DNA of 64,000 nucleotides from JAPPHA01 sp963664045 (GTDB taxonomy: Bacteria; Pseudomonadota; Alphaproteobacteria; Rhodobacterales; Rhodobacteraceae), in contig CAXXGT010000012.1 in assembly GCA_963664045.2 (NCBI GenBank), positions 124,001 through 188,000 of the forward strand, given 5' to 3'. A program made the position numbers and the translations under genes. Under the pieces are notes generated by a model, which worked only from the letters and a program-made list of their open reading frames with translations, searched no databases and was not told where the DNA came from. Shown in pieces: positions 24,257 to 32,674 of the stretch. How positions within the stretch are numbered: position 1 is the stretch's first letter; each line of letters begins with the position of its first letter.

Positions 24257-26417
24257 CAGGACTTTCCCACGCTGAGCGGATTGGTGCGATATTGGCGTTG
24301 TCGGGCATGATTTCGTGGGTTTTCGCGCTTCTGCGCCCCCTGCTCCTGTGGCGGGCCGCCCGAATCACCTCATGATTCGGCGCCTTTCTGCCGCGTGGCT
24401 GGCCGAACGGCGAGACCCGGACACCGCGGCGGGCGTCCGAACGGTTTTGCTGAAGTGAGGAGGGGTGAGGAGGGTCAGGCCTCGGGTGCCGGCGTCGGTT
24501 CGCAGACGACCCGGATCGCATCGTCCCGGTCGAGCGCGAACCTTCGCATGGTCTCGATGACGCCGGCACCCTTGCGGCGGGTGGCGAAGATCACGGCCAG
24601 TGCGATGGTGTTGAGGCAGGCGCGGTTCAGCGGGCCGTTCCCGGTATGGGTCAGGCAGGCGTCTTCCCCGAAGTTGCAATCGCGCTGGCGATGGTTGTTG
24701 TTTTCCACTTCCCAATGCCCGCGGTTCAACGCCAGCAGGTCGGCGGCGGATGCGGTTGCGCTGTCGAGCGAGGTGATGAGATAGACGGTCTCGTTGCCCG
24801 GTTCCCTGCCGTCCTCGAGGACCTCCCGGTAGCGCGTCACCCGCGCGATCTGGCGGACGCCGGGGAAATTGACCATGCCCTTGAGCGGGGCCAGGACATC
24901 GATGCTGCGCTGTTCGATCCGCCCGTGCTGTTTTTCGGACTCCCCCACATGTGCGCGGTCGCGGTCACGTTCCCAGTCGATGCTGTCGAGCAGCGCGAAG
25001 GTCTCCGAGGCATTTCCTTTCACGTTCAACACGTAGTCGGCGCCGCAGCGTTCGGTGATCAGACGCGCCGTTTCCCGCGCCGTGTGCAACGCGTCGACGG
25101 TGATGATCCGGCCACGGATGTCGCAGCGCAGCAGGAGATCGTTGAGGGCGGCGATTTCGCCGCCGTCGTCGTTGTATCCGAGGATGGCGAAGGGCGCGCC
25201 GGTCACATGATCGACGAGGGTCACGGTCTCGTGGTGGCCGTCGCCGTTGCGGTTGGCGCCCCTGATGCGCTTGCCGTCGGCCGCGATCGCCCGGGCAAGA
25301 GACAGGCGGGGGCGGGACCAGCGATGAAGCACGTCCTCCAGCGCCTCGGGGTCGAGGGACTGGACAACCCTGTGCAGCGTCGACTTGGCAACCGGCTCAT
25401 GGAGGCCGGTCTTCGGGTTCTTCCAGGCACCGATGGCCGCGAGTTGCTCCTGCGACAAGGCCCTGGCGAACTGCGCCGCGGCAAGGCATCCCCTCATGTT
25501 GGCCATGGTGGCAAGGATGTGCACGCTGAGCACGCAGGCGACCGTGTGCTTGCGTCCCTGCGCCCGGCGATAGTCGGGAACGGCGGCCAGTTCGTCATGG
25601 AGCGAGCGCATGACCTCGGGATCGCGGGGCGCCAGTTCGTGGCCGACCGGCGGCATCACCGACAGCGGCAAGGGTTCCGGGCGGGCCAGGAGCTGATGCG
25701 CGTCGCGCTGCAGGCTCCGGACCAGGATCAGCTTCGGTTCGTCGTGCGGGTCGGTGTATTTGCCATTGCAGCGGGCGAAGCCCCTGGTCCTGCCCAACGC
25801 CTGCCAGCCGGCAGCCTTGTACATGGTTCCCGGAAACCTGGCCGGATCACAGAAGGTCTCCGCGATCAGCACGCGATGGCCATACGTCGACAGCCAGTCG
25901 TCGGCAATCCGGCGGGTCATCCCGGCAAGAAAGAAAGAGGCAAGGTTGGGGAACACGCCGGGTGCGGCCAGCACCAGGAACCGGGTATTGTTGACGATCA
26001 TGCCGAGGCGGTCGAAATGCTGCGCAGGCTTCCATCCGATCCAGAGGTCGCGCGGCCGGCACTTGAAGGCGCCGCCCTGCCAGCCCGCCAGCGCCAGCCA
26101 CCGGCCTTTCCAGGTTGCGGCATAACGCAACCCCCGGCCCGCAAAGCGGCGGAACCCGAGATAGTGATGGGTGTCCATCAGGTCATCCCACAACAGGCGC
26201 TCGCTGGGCTCCACAAGCCGAACCTCGACATCGGCAAGGTGGAAGCCTGCCGGAATATCCTGCCAGATGGGCTCTCGCGAGAGCGGCTTGATGCACATGC
26301 GAACCGTGTCGCACATCCAGCGCGGGAAAGCCAGCGAAAAACGCACCGGCCAAAATCGGCGCGCACCCGATCACAGAATCGGAAAATGTCAAGAAAAAAT
26401 AGCGTGGGAAGACCCTG
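24257..26417 (-). mobile_element. ISAs1-type element with DruA-transposase fusion
   Basis: The element is 2161 bp. The left end reads CAGGACTTTCCCACGCT and the right end, inward, CAGGGTCTTCCCACGCT. It holds one gene on the minus strand. The sequence on its left (CACGGATC) does not match that on its right (ATTATGGTT), so it did not arrive alone at this site. The right flank instead matches the flank at 16016-16024. Confidence 0.75.
24475..26346 (-). CDS. DruA-like (DUF4338) domain fused to ISAs1 family transposase
   Basis: The 623-residue protein starts with a DruA-like module at about 40-210: LLWDDLMDTHHYLGF at 51-65, DLWIGW at 100-105, NTRFLVLAAPGVFPNLAS at 120-137, DDWLSTYG at 149-156, AETFCDPARFPGTMYKAAGW at 162-181. 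From about 240 it is an ISAs1 transposase: DYRRAQGRKHTVACVLS, AADGKRIRGA with D357, ITVDALHTA with D418, NVKGN at 441-445, and HWEVENNNHRQRD with E548. All three catalytic acids are present and the gene is intact. Typical ISAs1 transposases are about 370 to 390 residues and lack the first 230 residues seen here. Confidence 0.85.
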   Translation of the reverse strand: MRFSLAFPRWMCDTVRMCIKPLSREPIWQDIPAGFHLADVEVRLVEPSERLLWDDLMDTHHYLGFRRFAGRGLRYAATWKGRWLALAGWQGGAFKCRPRDLWIGWKPAQHFDRLGMIVNNTRFLVLAAPGVFPNLASFFLAGMTRRIADDWLSTYGHRVLIAETFCDPARFPGTMYKAAGWQALGRTRGFARCNGKYTDPHDEPKLILVRSLQRDAHQLLARPEPLPLSVMPPVGHELAPRDPEVMRSLHDELAAVPDYRRAQGRKHTVACVLSVHILATMANMRGCLAAAQFARALSQEQLAAIGAWKNPKTGLHEPVAKSTLHRVVQSLDPEALEDVLHRWSRPRLSLARAIAADGKRIRGANRNGDGHHETVTLVDHVTGAPFAILGYNDDGGEIAALNDLLLRCDIRGRIITVDALHTARETARLITERCGADYVLNVKGNASETFALLDSIDWERDRDRAHVGESEKQHGRIEQRSIDVLAPLKGMVNFPGVRQIARVTRYREVLEDGREPGNETVYLITSLDSATASAADLLALNRGHWEVENNNHRQRDCNFGEDACLTHTGNGPLNRACLNTIALAVIFATRRKGAGVIETMRRFALDRDDAIRVVCEPTPAPEA

Positions 26418-26426
26418 ATTATGGTT
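26418..26426. repeat. Right copy of 9-bp direct repeat flanking the island
   Basis: ATTATGGTT directly follows the outer ISAs1-type end at 26417 and matches 16016-16024. Confidence 0.75.
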
Positions 26427-26615
26427 ACTCTTGATCTCCCGAAGTCCAAATCCGGCTTCTGCTCGCTTCTCCCGGCGCATGTTGACGACCAACATCACTG
26501 GTACCTATACGAAAGCCCAACGGGCAAGCCACCTGGGTTGCCCGGGATCAGAACACGCCCTTGGCGTTCTCATGCCAGTCTACGGGATTTGACCACTTTT
26601 ACGTCGGGGGGCTTA

Positions 26616-29285
26616 GTGCCGAACAGAGAACTGGCCGTAACACCGATGATGGCCCAGTATCACCAGATCAAGGCCGAACATCCGGGCTCCCTGCTGTTCT
26701 ATCGCATGGGCGATTTCTACGAGATGTTCTTCGACGACGCCGTTGCCGCGTCCGAAGCCTTGGATATCGCGCTCACCCAGCGCGGAATGCATCGTGGTCA
26801 GGCTGTCCCGATGTGCGGTGTGCCGTACCACTCCGCTGACGGTTACCTTCAGACCCTTGTCCGCAAGGGATTTCGCATCGCCATCTGCGAACAACTCGAA
26901 AGTCCGGCCGATGCGAAGGCGCGCGGCCACAAGTCCGTGGTGAACCGCGGTGTGACCCGGCTTGTCAGCCCCGGCACCGTGACGGAAGACAATCTCCTCG
27001 ATGCCAGGAAACACAGTTTTCTCGGCGCGTTTTCCGAAATCAGGGGGAGCTCGGCCATCGCCTGGACCGACATCACGACCGGCGATTTCATGGTCCAGAA
27101 CTGTCCTCACGTGATGATTTCTCCGTTACTGGCAGAATTGTCCCTTAGAGAAATCCTGATCTCGGATTCACTGGATGAATCCCTTGCCGAGGTCTTTCGC
27201 GAATCCGGATCGACCGTCACTGTCCTGCCCAAGGCCTGCTTCGACAGTTCCCTGGCCAGGACCCGTCTCCTGAAACTTTACGAGATCGGGTCCCTCGACG
27301 CATTCGGCCAGTTCGGCAAACCGGAAATCTCCGCAATGGGCGCCGTCGCCGATTACCTGGAGATGACCCAGAAGGGCCAGCGACCGAATCTCCTTCCCCC
27401 GGTCATCAAGGACAGGAGCAAGGTCCTGCAAATCGACACGGCAACCCGGCGCAACCTGGAGTTGACGGCAAGCCTGGAAGGCGAACGCGCCGGGTCGTTG
27501 TTGGGGACGATCGACCGAACCATTACCGGAGCGGGAGCCCGGCTTCTCGAACGCCGGCTTGCCAGTCCATCCACGGAACTTCCGGTCATCGAGAGCCGTC
27601 TCGATTCAATCGCGTTTCTGAAGGAATTTCCGGAGTTGGCGGAATCTTGCAGGAAGACCCTGCGATCGGTTCCCGACATGGCGCGCGCATTGGGCCGGTT
27701 GGCCCTGGGACACGGAGGGCCGCGCGACCTCGCAGCCATACGCGACGGACTGGAGCATGCGCGCGAAATCGCGGCCACGTTCAACGGGAACGCCCACGGC
27801 CAAGTCCCGGCGGAACTCGACGACGCCGTTGCCGCTCTGGCCGGCTGCGACAATCATCCGTGTGAACTGCTCGCGGCTCTCGTAGACAATCCACCGGTCC
27901 TCGCCCGGGACGGCGGATTCATCGCGCCTGCCTACGACGCGGAGCTCGACCGGACCAGGGACCTTCGTGACGAGAGCAGAAAGGTCATTGCCAGCCTGCA
28001 GGCAGAGTACCGCGAATTGTCCGACATCGCGTCACTCAAGATCCGCCATAACAACGTGCTTGGTTACTTTGTCGAAACCCACTCGCGCCATTCGGAACGA
28101 ATGTTCTCCGAAGAACTCGCCGCCACCTTCATTCACCGCCAGACAATGGCAAATGCCGTGCGGTTTACCACGGTGGAATTGTCGAAGCTCGAAGCCGACA
28201 TCCTGTCTGCGGCGGCGAGGGCGATCGAGATCGAGTTGGCGATACTTGGCCGCCTGACGGAACAGGTGCTCGCGATGTCAAGCCCGATTGGCGCCGCGGC
28301 GGCGGCAGTCGCAACCATTGACGTCACCGCGGCCCTTTCCGATCTTGCCCGCGGCGAAAACTGGTCACGTCCCGAGATTTTCGAAGACCGCCGGTTTCAT
28401 GTCGAGGCCGGCCGTCACCCGGTCGTTGAATCCGCACTCCGCGAAAGTGGAAACGGGTCGTTCGTCGCAAACGACTGTACGCTGTCTGTCGACGACAATG
28501 GCCAACCCCTGATCTGGCTGCTTACGGGGCCGAACATGGCCGGCAAGTCCACGTTTCTCAGGCAGAACGCCTTGATCCTGTTGCTCGCGCAAGCCGGGAG
28601 TTTTGTCCCCGCCCGAAAGGCCGAGATCGGGATTGCGTCGCAGTTGTTTTCGCGGGTCGGGGCAGCCGACGACCTGGCGCGCGGCCGGTCGACCTTCATG
28701 GTCGAGATGGTCGAGACGGCGGCGATCCTGAATCGTGCCGATGCCAATGCATTCGTGATCCTCGATGAGATCGGCCGGGGAACCGCAACATTCGACGGCT
28801 TGTCAATCGCATGGGCAACGCTCGAATACCTGCATGATGTTTCCGGTTGCCGCACGATCTTTGCCACGCACTACCACGAGTTGACCTTGCTTTCCGGAAT
28901 GCTCGCGAACATGGTCAATGCAACGGTTGCCGTGCAGGAATGGCAGGGAGAAATCCGGTTCCTTTACGAAGTGAACCCTGGTGCCGCCGACCGCTCATAC
29001 GGCGTCCAGGTTGCCAGGCTTGCAGGTCTGCCGGGCACCGTGATCGAAAGAGCCGGTGAGGTGCTCGACACGCTTGAAAAAGGGGAAAACCGCACCGGCG
29101 GAAAGGTCGACAACCTTCTCGACGGCCTGCCGCTCTTCGAACATCGTCCTTCGGCGCCCCTCCGACCGAAACAGGACGCGTCACCAGTACTGGCCAGGCT
29201 GAGGGACATTCACCCAGACGACCTGTCCCCACGAGAAGCCCTGGATGCGCTTTACGAGCTCAAATCCCTGATCAAGAGCAGATGA
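26616..29285 (+). CDS. mutS: DNA mismatch repair protein MutS
   Basis: MutS binds mismatches and starts methyl-directed or nick-directed repair with MutL. The product is 889 residues, normal for the family. The mismatch-reading Phe-x-Glu is in GDFYEMF (residues 32-38), the core has the lever and clamp regions, and the ATPase has Walker A TGPNMAGKST near 640, DDLARGRSTFMVEM, Walker B VILDEIGRGT and IFATHYHEL. The GTG at 26616 with a G-run a few bases upstream is chosen because homology begins at once (TPMMAQY at 9-15); an upstream ATG at 26421 would add a non-homologous stretch. The island lies 198 bases upstream and may have removed or changed its promoter. Confidence 0.95.
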   Translation: MPNRELAVTPMMAQYHQIKAEHPGSLLFYRMGDFYEMFFDDAVAASEALDIALTQRGMHRGQAVPMCGVPYHSADGYLQTLVRKGFRIAICEQLESPADAKARGHKSVVNRGVTRLVSPGTVTEDNLLDARKHSFLGAFSEIRGSSAIAWTDITTGDFMVQNCPHVMISPLLAELSLREILISDSLDESLAEVFRESGSTVTVLPKACFDSSLARTRLLKLYEIGSLDAFGQFGKPEISAMGAVADYLEMTQKGQRPNLLPPVIKDRSKVLQIDTATRRNLELTASLEGERAGSLLGTIDRTITGAGARLLERRLASPSTELPVIESRLDSIAFLKEFPELAESCRKTLRSVPDMARALGRLALGHGGPRDLAAIRDGLEHAREIAATFNGNAHGQVPAELDDAVAALAGCDNHPCELLAALVDNPPVLARDGGFIAPAYDAELDRTRDLRDESRKVIASLQAEYRELSDIASLKIRHNNVLGYFVETHSRHSERMFSEELAATFIHRQTMANAVRFTTVELSKLEADILSAAARAIEIELAILGRLTEQVLAMSSPIGAAAAAVATIDVTAALSDLARGENWSRPEIFEDRRFHVEAGRHPVVESALRESGNGSFVANDCTLSVDDNGQPLIWLLTGPNMAGKSTFLRQNALILLLAQAGSFVPARKAEIGIASQLFSRVGAADDLARGRSTFMVEMVETAAILNRADANAFVILDEIGRGTATFDGLSIAWATLEYLHDVSGCRTIFATHYHELTLLSGMLANMVNATVAVQEWQGEIRFLYEVNPGAADRSYGVQVARLAGLPGTVIERAGEVLDTLEKGENRTGGKVDNLLDGLPLFEHRPSAPLRPKQDASPVLARLRDIHPDDLSPREALDALYELKSLIKSR

Positions 29286-29287
29286 AG

Positions 29288-29312
29288 ACCGGCGGTCCGG
29301 AATCCCGCCGGT
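29288..29312. terminator. Hairpin between convergent mutS and grpE
   Basis: ACCGGCGG and CCGCCGGT form an 8-bp GC-rich stem with a nine-base loop in the 27-base gap between the two stops. It could end transcription from both sides, although no clear U-tract follows on either strand. Confidence 0.4.
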
Positions 29313-30059
29313 TCAGTCGTCTTCCCCGCTCGGGGCGGGTGGCGGTCCGGCGGACACACCGACCTGGGCTGCGCGCAGCAGCCGCTCGCCTATACTGAAG
29401 CCTGTCTCGATGACTGTCATGATGCTCCCGGCCGGCACTTCAGGGTGCGGCGCATTGAACATGGCCTCGTGTCGCTTCGGATCGAACCTGTCACCGATAT
29501 CCGGAGCGACCCGAACGATGCCGTTCCTGGAGAATGCCGCGACCAATTCCTTCAGTGTCAGCTCGACTCCCTCGATCAGCGCACGTGCCGCCTCGCGCTG
29601 GTCGTCGTCGACCGACGACAACGCGCGATTCAGGTTGTCATGGACCGAAAGAAGGTCCCGCGCCAACCGGCGCCCCCCGTAGGCTTCCGCGTCTCGACGG
29701 TCCCTCTCCGCCCGCTTGCGGGTGTTCTCGAGTTCAGCCACCGCGCGGATCCAGCGATCCCGAAATTCCGCGGTCTCGGCCTGGGCTTTGGCGAGTTCGT
29801 CTTCAACAGGCGCCTCGGCGCCGTCCTCACCGTTTTCGTCCCCAGACTCGGCCTCCTCCGCCTTTTCGGCGGACGCGTCCGCGCCAGCATCGTCAAGGGA
29901 TTCCGGCTCTGCGTCCGTCGACTCGACCTCGTCCGAACTTGCACGCACGTCAGCCTGCTCGTCCTGGCCCGGCCCTGACTCCGGCGCATCCTGCTGGCCG
30001 CCGACCTGGTTCGGCGCCTCGCCTTCTGCCGTGCTCGTTGTTTCAGTCCTTGTAGTCAT
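29313..30059 (-). CDS. grpE: GrpE nucleotide exchange factor
   Basis: GrpE releases ADP from DnaK in the heat shock cycle. The 248-residue product has a long acidic, low-complexity N-terminus (about 1-95, rich in Glu, Asp, Ala), then the coiled-coil dimer helix (AQAETAEFRDRWIRAVAELE), NTRKRAERDRRDAEAYG, and the C-terminal beta domain with FDPKRHEAMF and GSIMTVIETGFSIGERLLRA. ATG 30059 (MTTRTETTS) is chosen because residues before it in the longer frame show no homology. It follows hrcA by 34 bases on the same strand, the usual heat shock operon order. The acidic extension is longer than in most relatives. Confidence 0.95.
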   Translation of the reverse strand: MTTRTETTSTAEGEAPNQVGGQQDAPESGPGQDEQADVRASSDEVESTDAEPESLDDAGADASAEKAEEAESGDENGEDGAEAPVEDELAKAQAETAEFRDRWIRAVAELENTRKRAERDRRDAEAYGGRRLARDLLSVHDNLNRALSSVDDDQREAARALIEGVELTLKELVAAFSRNGIVRVAPDIGDRFDPKRHEAMFNAPHPEVPAGSIMTVIETGFSIGERLLRAAQVGVSAGPPPAPSGEDD

Positions 30060-30093
30060 GCATGCCCGTCCTCTACCGACATCGACACCCTGG

Positions 30094-31161
30094 CTATCCC
30101 CTTTCGGACACCAGCCGGCCAATGAGTTGAGCCGTGTAATCGACGATCGGAACGATCCGGCCATAGTTCAGGCGCGTCGGTCCGATCACTCCAACCGCGC
30201 CGACGATCCTGTGTTCGGAATTGATATAGGGCGAAATCACCAAAGATGAACCCGATAGCGAAAAAAGTTTGTTTTCTGACCCGATGAAGATCCTGACCCC
30301 TGACCCCTGTTCCGCAAGCTCCAGCAGTTCGACGATTTCCTTTTTTCTCTCGAGGTCGTCGAACAGCGTTCGAATCCGTTCGAGGTCTTCTTCCCTGACA
30401 GTCTCGTCCAGCAGATTTGATCGTCCGCGAACGATCAGTCGGGATTCAGGCGAGCTTCCTTCCGCCCAGGTGGCGAGACCTTTCTCGATCAATTGTTTCG
30501 ACAGGTCATCGATTTCCTGTTTTCGTTTTGGAATCTCTTCCTTGACGGCCGCAACCAGGTCCTCGACCGTCTGACCGCTGCAAATGGAATTCAGGAAGTT
30601 CGCTGCCTCCCTCATTGAAGACGGTGTCAATCCCGGAGGCGGTCGGAAAACCCGGTTTTCAACCTTTCCGTCAGCAGTAACGAGAACCGCCAGTGCCCGG
30701 TCCGAAGACAGCGAGACGAATTCGATGTGCTTGACGGGCGCATCCGACTTGGGGACCAGGACGATGCTCGCCGCCCTGGTCAGGTGGGACAGCAGTGATC
30801 CCGCCGACTCGAGCATCGCGGCCCGGTCCCTGGCTTCGCCTTCGAGCGAATGTTCAATGCGCGCCAGTTCGTGATTTTCGAGGTCCTCGACCTCCAGAAT
30901 TCCGTCGACGAACATGCGAAGGCCCAGTTCGGTCGGAACCCGGCCGGCTGAAACATGAGGACTCTCGAGAAGGCCCAGAAACTCCAGGTCCTGCATGACG
31001 TTCCGGATGGTGGCGGCAGAAATGCTCTCGGATATACTGCGCGCCAGCGTTCGGGAGCCAACGGGTTCTCCCTGGTCCAGGTAGGTCTCGACGAGGGCGC
31101 GGAAGACATCCTGTCCCCTGGCGTCGAGCATGTCGAACGTTGTGATCGGAGAGTGAGCCAC
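30094..31161 (-). CDS. hrcA: Heat-inducible transcription repressor HrcA
   Basis: HrcA represses groESL and related genes by binding the CIRCE inverted repeat. The 355-residue product has the N-terminal winged helix (DVFRALVETYLDQGEPVGSR, SAATIRNVMQDLEFLGLLES), PHVSAGRVPTELGLRMFVDG, and a C-terminal GAF-like part ending GVIGPTRLNYGRIVPIVDYT. It is divergent from rph. No CIRCE element (TTAGCACTC-n9-GAGTGCTAA) was seen upstream, so autoregulation through CIRCE is not supported here. Confidence 0.95.
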   Translation of the reverse strand: MAHSPITTFDMLDARGQDVFRALVETYLDQGEPVGSRTLARSISESISAATIRNVMQDLEFLGLLESPHVSAGRVPTELGLRMFVDGILEVEDLENHELARIEHSLEGEARDRAAMLESAGSLLSHLTRAASIVLVPKSDAPVKHIEFVSLSSDRALAVLVTADGKVENRVFRPPPGLTPSSMREAANFLNSICSGQTVEDLVAAVKEEIPKRKQEIDDLSKQLIEKGLATWAEGSSPESRLIVRGRSNLLDETVREEDLERIRTLFDDLERKKEIVELLELAEQGSGVRIFIGSENKLFSLSGSSLVISPYINSEHRIVGAVGVIGPTRLNYGRIVPIVDYTAQLIGRLVSERG

Positions 31162-31337
31162 GACAGTCGGTACTTCTGGTCTGATGACACAAATTCCGAC
31201 CGAAACTAGTCCTGGTGCGCGCTTCGGTCAATTGGCTTGCATGACCTTCGGCTGGCCAGTATTCGATCCGGATCCGTTGCGTGCGCCGTTCTGCGCGACA
31301 CGTTCTTTCCGGCAAAGATCAACCGAGGACACGAGAT

Positions 31338-32051
31338 ATGCGACATTCCGGACGCGGGCCGAGCGATTTGAGAGAGGTTTCGATCGAACCCAATGTCAGC
31401 CTGCACGCAGAAGGCTCCTGCATGATTCGGTTTGGAAACACGCACGTCCTGTGTACTGCCAGTCTTGAAGACCGGGTCCCGCCGTTCATCAGGAACACGG
31501 GCCTGGGATGGTTGACCGCCGAGTACGGCATGCTGCCGAGAGCCACCGACAAGAGGAACCGGCGCGAGGCAACCGCGGGACGGCCATCGGGAAGAACTGC
31601 CGAAATCCAGCGCCTGATTGGTCGTTCCCTCAGGGCCTGCATCGACCGGGTCCGGCTCGGCGAACGACAGCTGACCATAGATTGTGACGTCATTCAGGCA
31701 GACGGCGGCACGCGCTGTGCGTCCGTCACCGGCGGTTGGGTCGCGCTCAGGCTGGCCATCGAACATATGCTGTCATCGGGCATTCTCCGGGAAAATCCCG
31801 TCACGGATCATGTCGCCGCGGTGAGTTGCGGCATCGTATACGGTCAACCGGTCCTGGATCTCGACTACACCGAGGACAGCGAGGCCGAAACCGATGCGAA
31901 TTTCGTGTTGACGGGTTCCGGAGACATGGTCGAAATCCAGTGTACGGCGGAGGCCGCTCCGTTTTCCCGACAGCAACTGGATTCGATGCTGGCCCTCGCC
32001 ACAAAGGGAATCGAGGAGCTGGTTGAATTGCAGAAATCCGCCGTGCGCTGA
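31338..32051 (+). CDS. rph: Ribonuclease PH
   Basis: RNase PH trims the 3' ends of tRNA precursors with phosphate. The 237-residue product shows MRHSGRGPSDLREVSIEPNV, GWLTAEYGMLPRAT, the phosphate-binding RPSGRTAEIQRLIGRSLRA, and the catalytic region TIDCDVIQADGGTRCASVTG. ATG 31338 fits the family start exactly. It is the first gene of rph-rdgB-hemW, eight bases before rdgB, an order conserved in alphaproteobacteria. Confidence 0.95.
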   Translation: MRHSGRGPSDLREVSIEPNVSLHAEGSCMIRFGNTHVLCTASLEDRVPPFIRNTGLGWLTAEYGMLPRATDKRNRREATAGRPSGRTAEIQRLIGRSLRACIDRVRLGERQLTIDCDVIQADGGTRCASVTGGWVALRLAIEHMLSSGILRENPVTDHVAAVSCGIVYGQPVLDLDYTEDSEAETDANFVLTGSGDMVEIQCTAEAAPFSRQQLDSMLALATKGIEELVELQKSAVR

Positions 32052-32059
32052 CCGGCCCG

Positions 32060-32674
32060 ATGCGGCAGCTGACCGAAAAATCCGTCATTCTCGCGACCCA
32101 CAATTCGGGCAAGCTGCAGGAATTAAGGGAATTGCTAGCGCCTTTCGGCAAGCTGGGGATCCCGGTCCGGGAATTCGGACTCGACGAGCCGGCCGAAACC
32201 GAAGCGTCCTTCGCCGGAAATGCGCGGATCAAGGCGGCTTACGCAGCGCGGTCGACAGGGGCTCCGTCGCTCGCCGACGACAGTGGAATAGAGGTCGACG
32301 CCCTCGCCGGCCAGCCGGGGATTCACACGGCCGGCTGGGCGGAAACACCCGGGGGAAGGGATTTCCGGATTGCGATGGCCAGGACCTGGCGCATGCTGGA
32401 AGACGCGGGCGCCCCGGAGCCTTGGACAGCGCGATTCAGGTGTTCTCTTTGCATCGCTTGGCCGGACGGGCACGACGCCATATTCGAGGGATCAGTCGCG
32501 GGGCGTTTCGTATGGCCGATGCGTGGTGAAAGTGGCTTCGGTTTCGACCCCATCTTTCAGCCCGACGGCCACGACCTGACCTTCGGCGAAATGGATCCAG
32601 GCCAAAAACAGGGTATGAGCCACAGAACTGTGGCCTTCACGAAGTTTGTCGACGCGTGCCTTCGTGACGCCTGA
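32060..32674 (+). CDS. rdgB: XTP/dITP diphosphohydrolase (RdgB/HAM1)
   Basis: The enzyme hydrolyses ITP, dITP and XTP to the monophosphates, keeping deaminated purines out of DNA. The 204-residue product has VILATHNSGKLQELRELL (triphosphate binding), LADDSGIEVDALAGQPG with the catalytic Asp, GFGFDPIFQP, and GMSHRTVAF near the end. It overlaps hemW by 29 bases. Confidence 0.95.
   Translation: MRQLTEKSVILATHNSGKLQELRELLAPFGKLGIPVREFGLDEPAETEASFAGNARIKAAYAARSTGAPSLADDSGIEVDALAGQPGIHTAGWAETPGGRDFRIAMARTWRMLEDAGAPEPWTARFRCSLCIAWPDGHDAIFEGSVAGRFVWPMRGESGFGFDPIFQPDGHDLTFGEMDPGQKQGMSHRTVAFTKFVDACLRDA

Larger units (their letters stand above)
16025..26417. mobile_element. 10.4-kb composite island bounded by ISAs1-type ends
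   Basis: The left boundary is an ISAs1-type terminal sequence CAGGACTTTCCCACGCTG followed by a truncated ISAs1 transposase gene. The right boundary is the outer end of an intact ISAs1-type element (inward reading CAGGGTCTTCCCACGCT). Both outer ends touch the same 9-bp repeat, while the inner end of the right element at 24257 does not. The two transposases are only moderately similar, but the left outer end and the inner left end of the right element share an 18-bp terminus, so one enzyme could have mobilised both. Inside are nested IS elements and plasmid-like gene remnants. Confidence 0.65.

Noticed and set aside
2511..26346. A Druantia anti-phage system
   Set aside because: Only DruA-like domains fused to transposases are seen. 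The large helicase DruE and the other Druantia genes are absent, so no defence locus is claimed.
24646..26418. A 590-codon plus-strand frame
   Set aside because: Antisense to the ISAs1 fusion gene; no recognisable domain.
31162..31337. CIRCE operator between hrcA and rph
   Set aside because: No TTAGCACTC-n9-GAGTGCTAA pattern is present in the divergent spacer.
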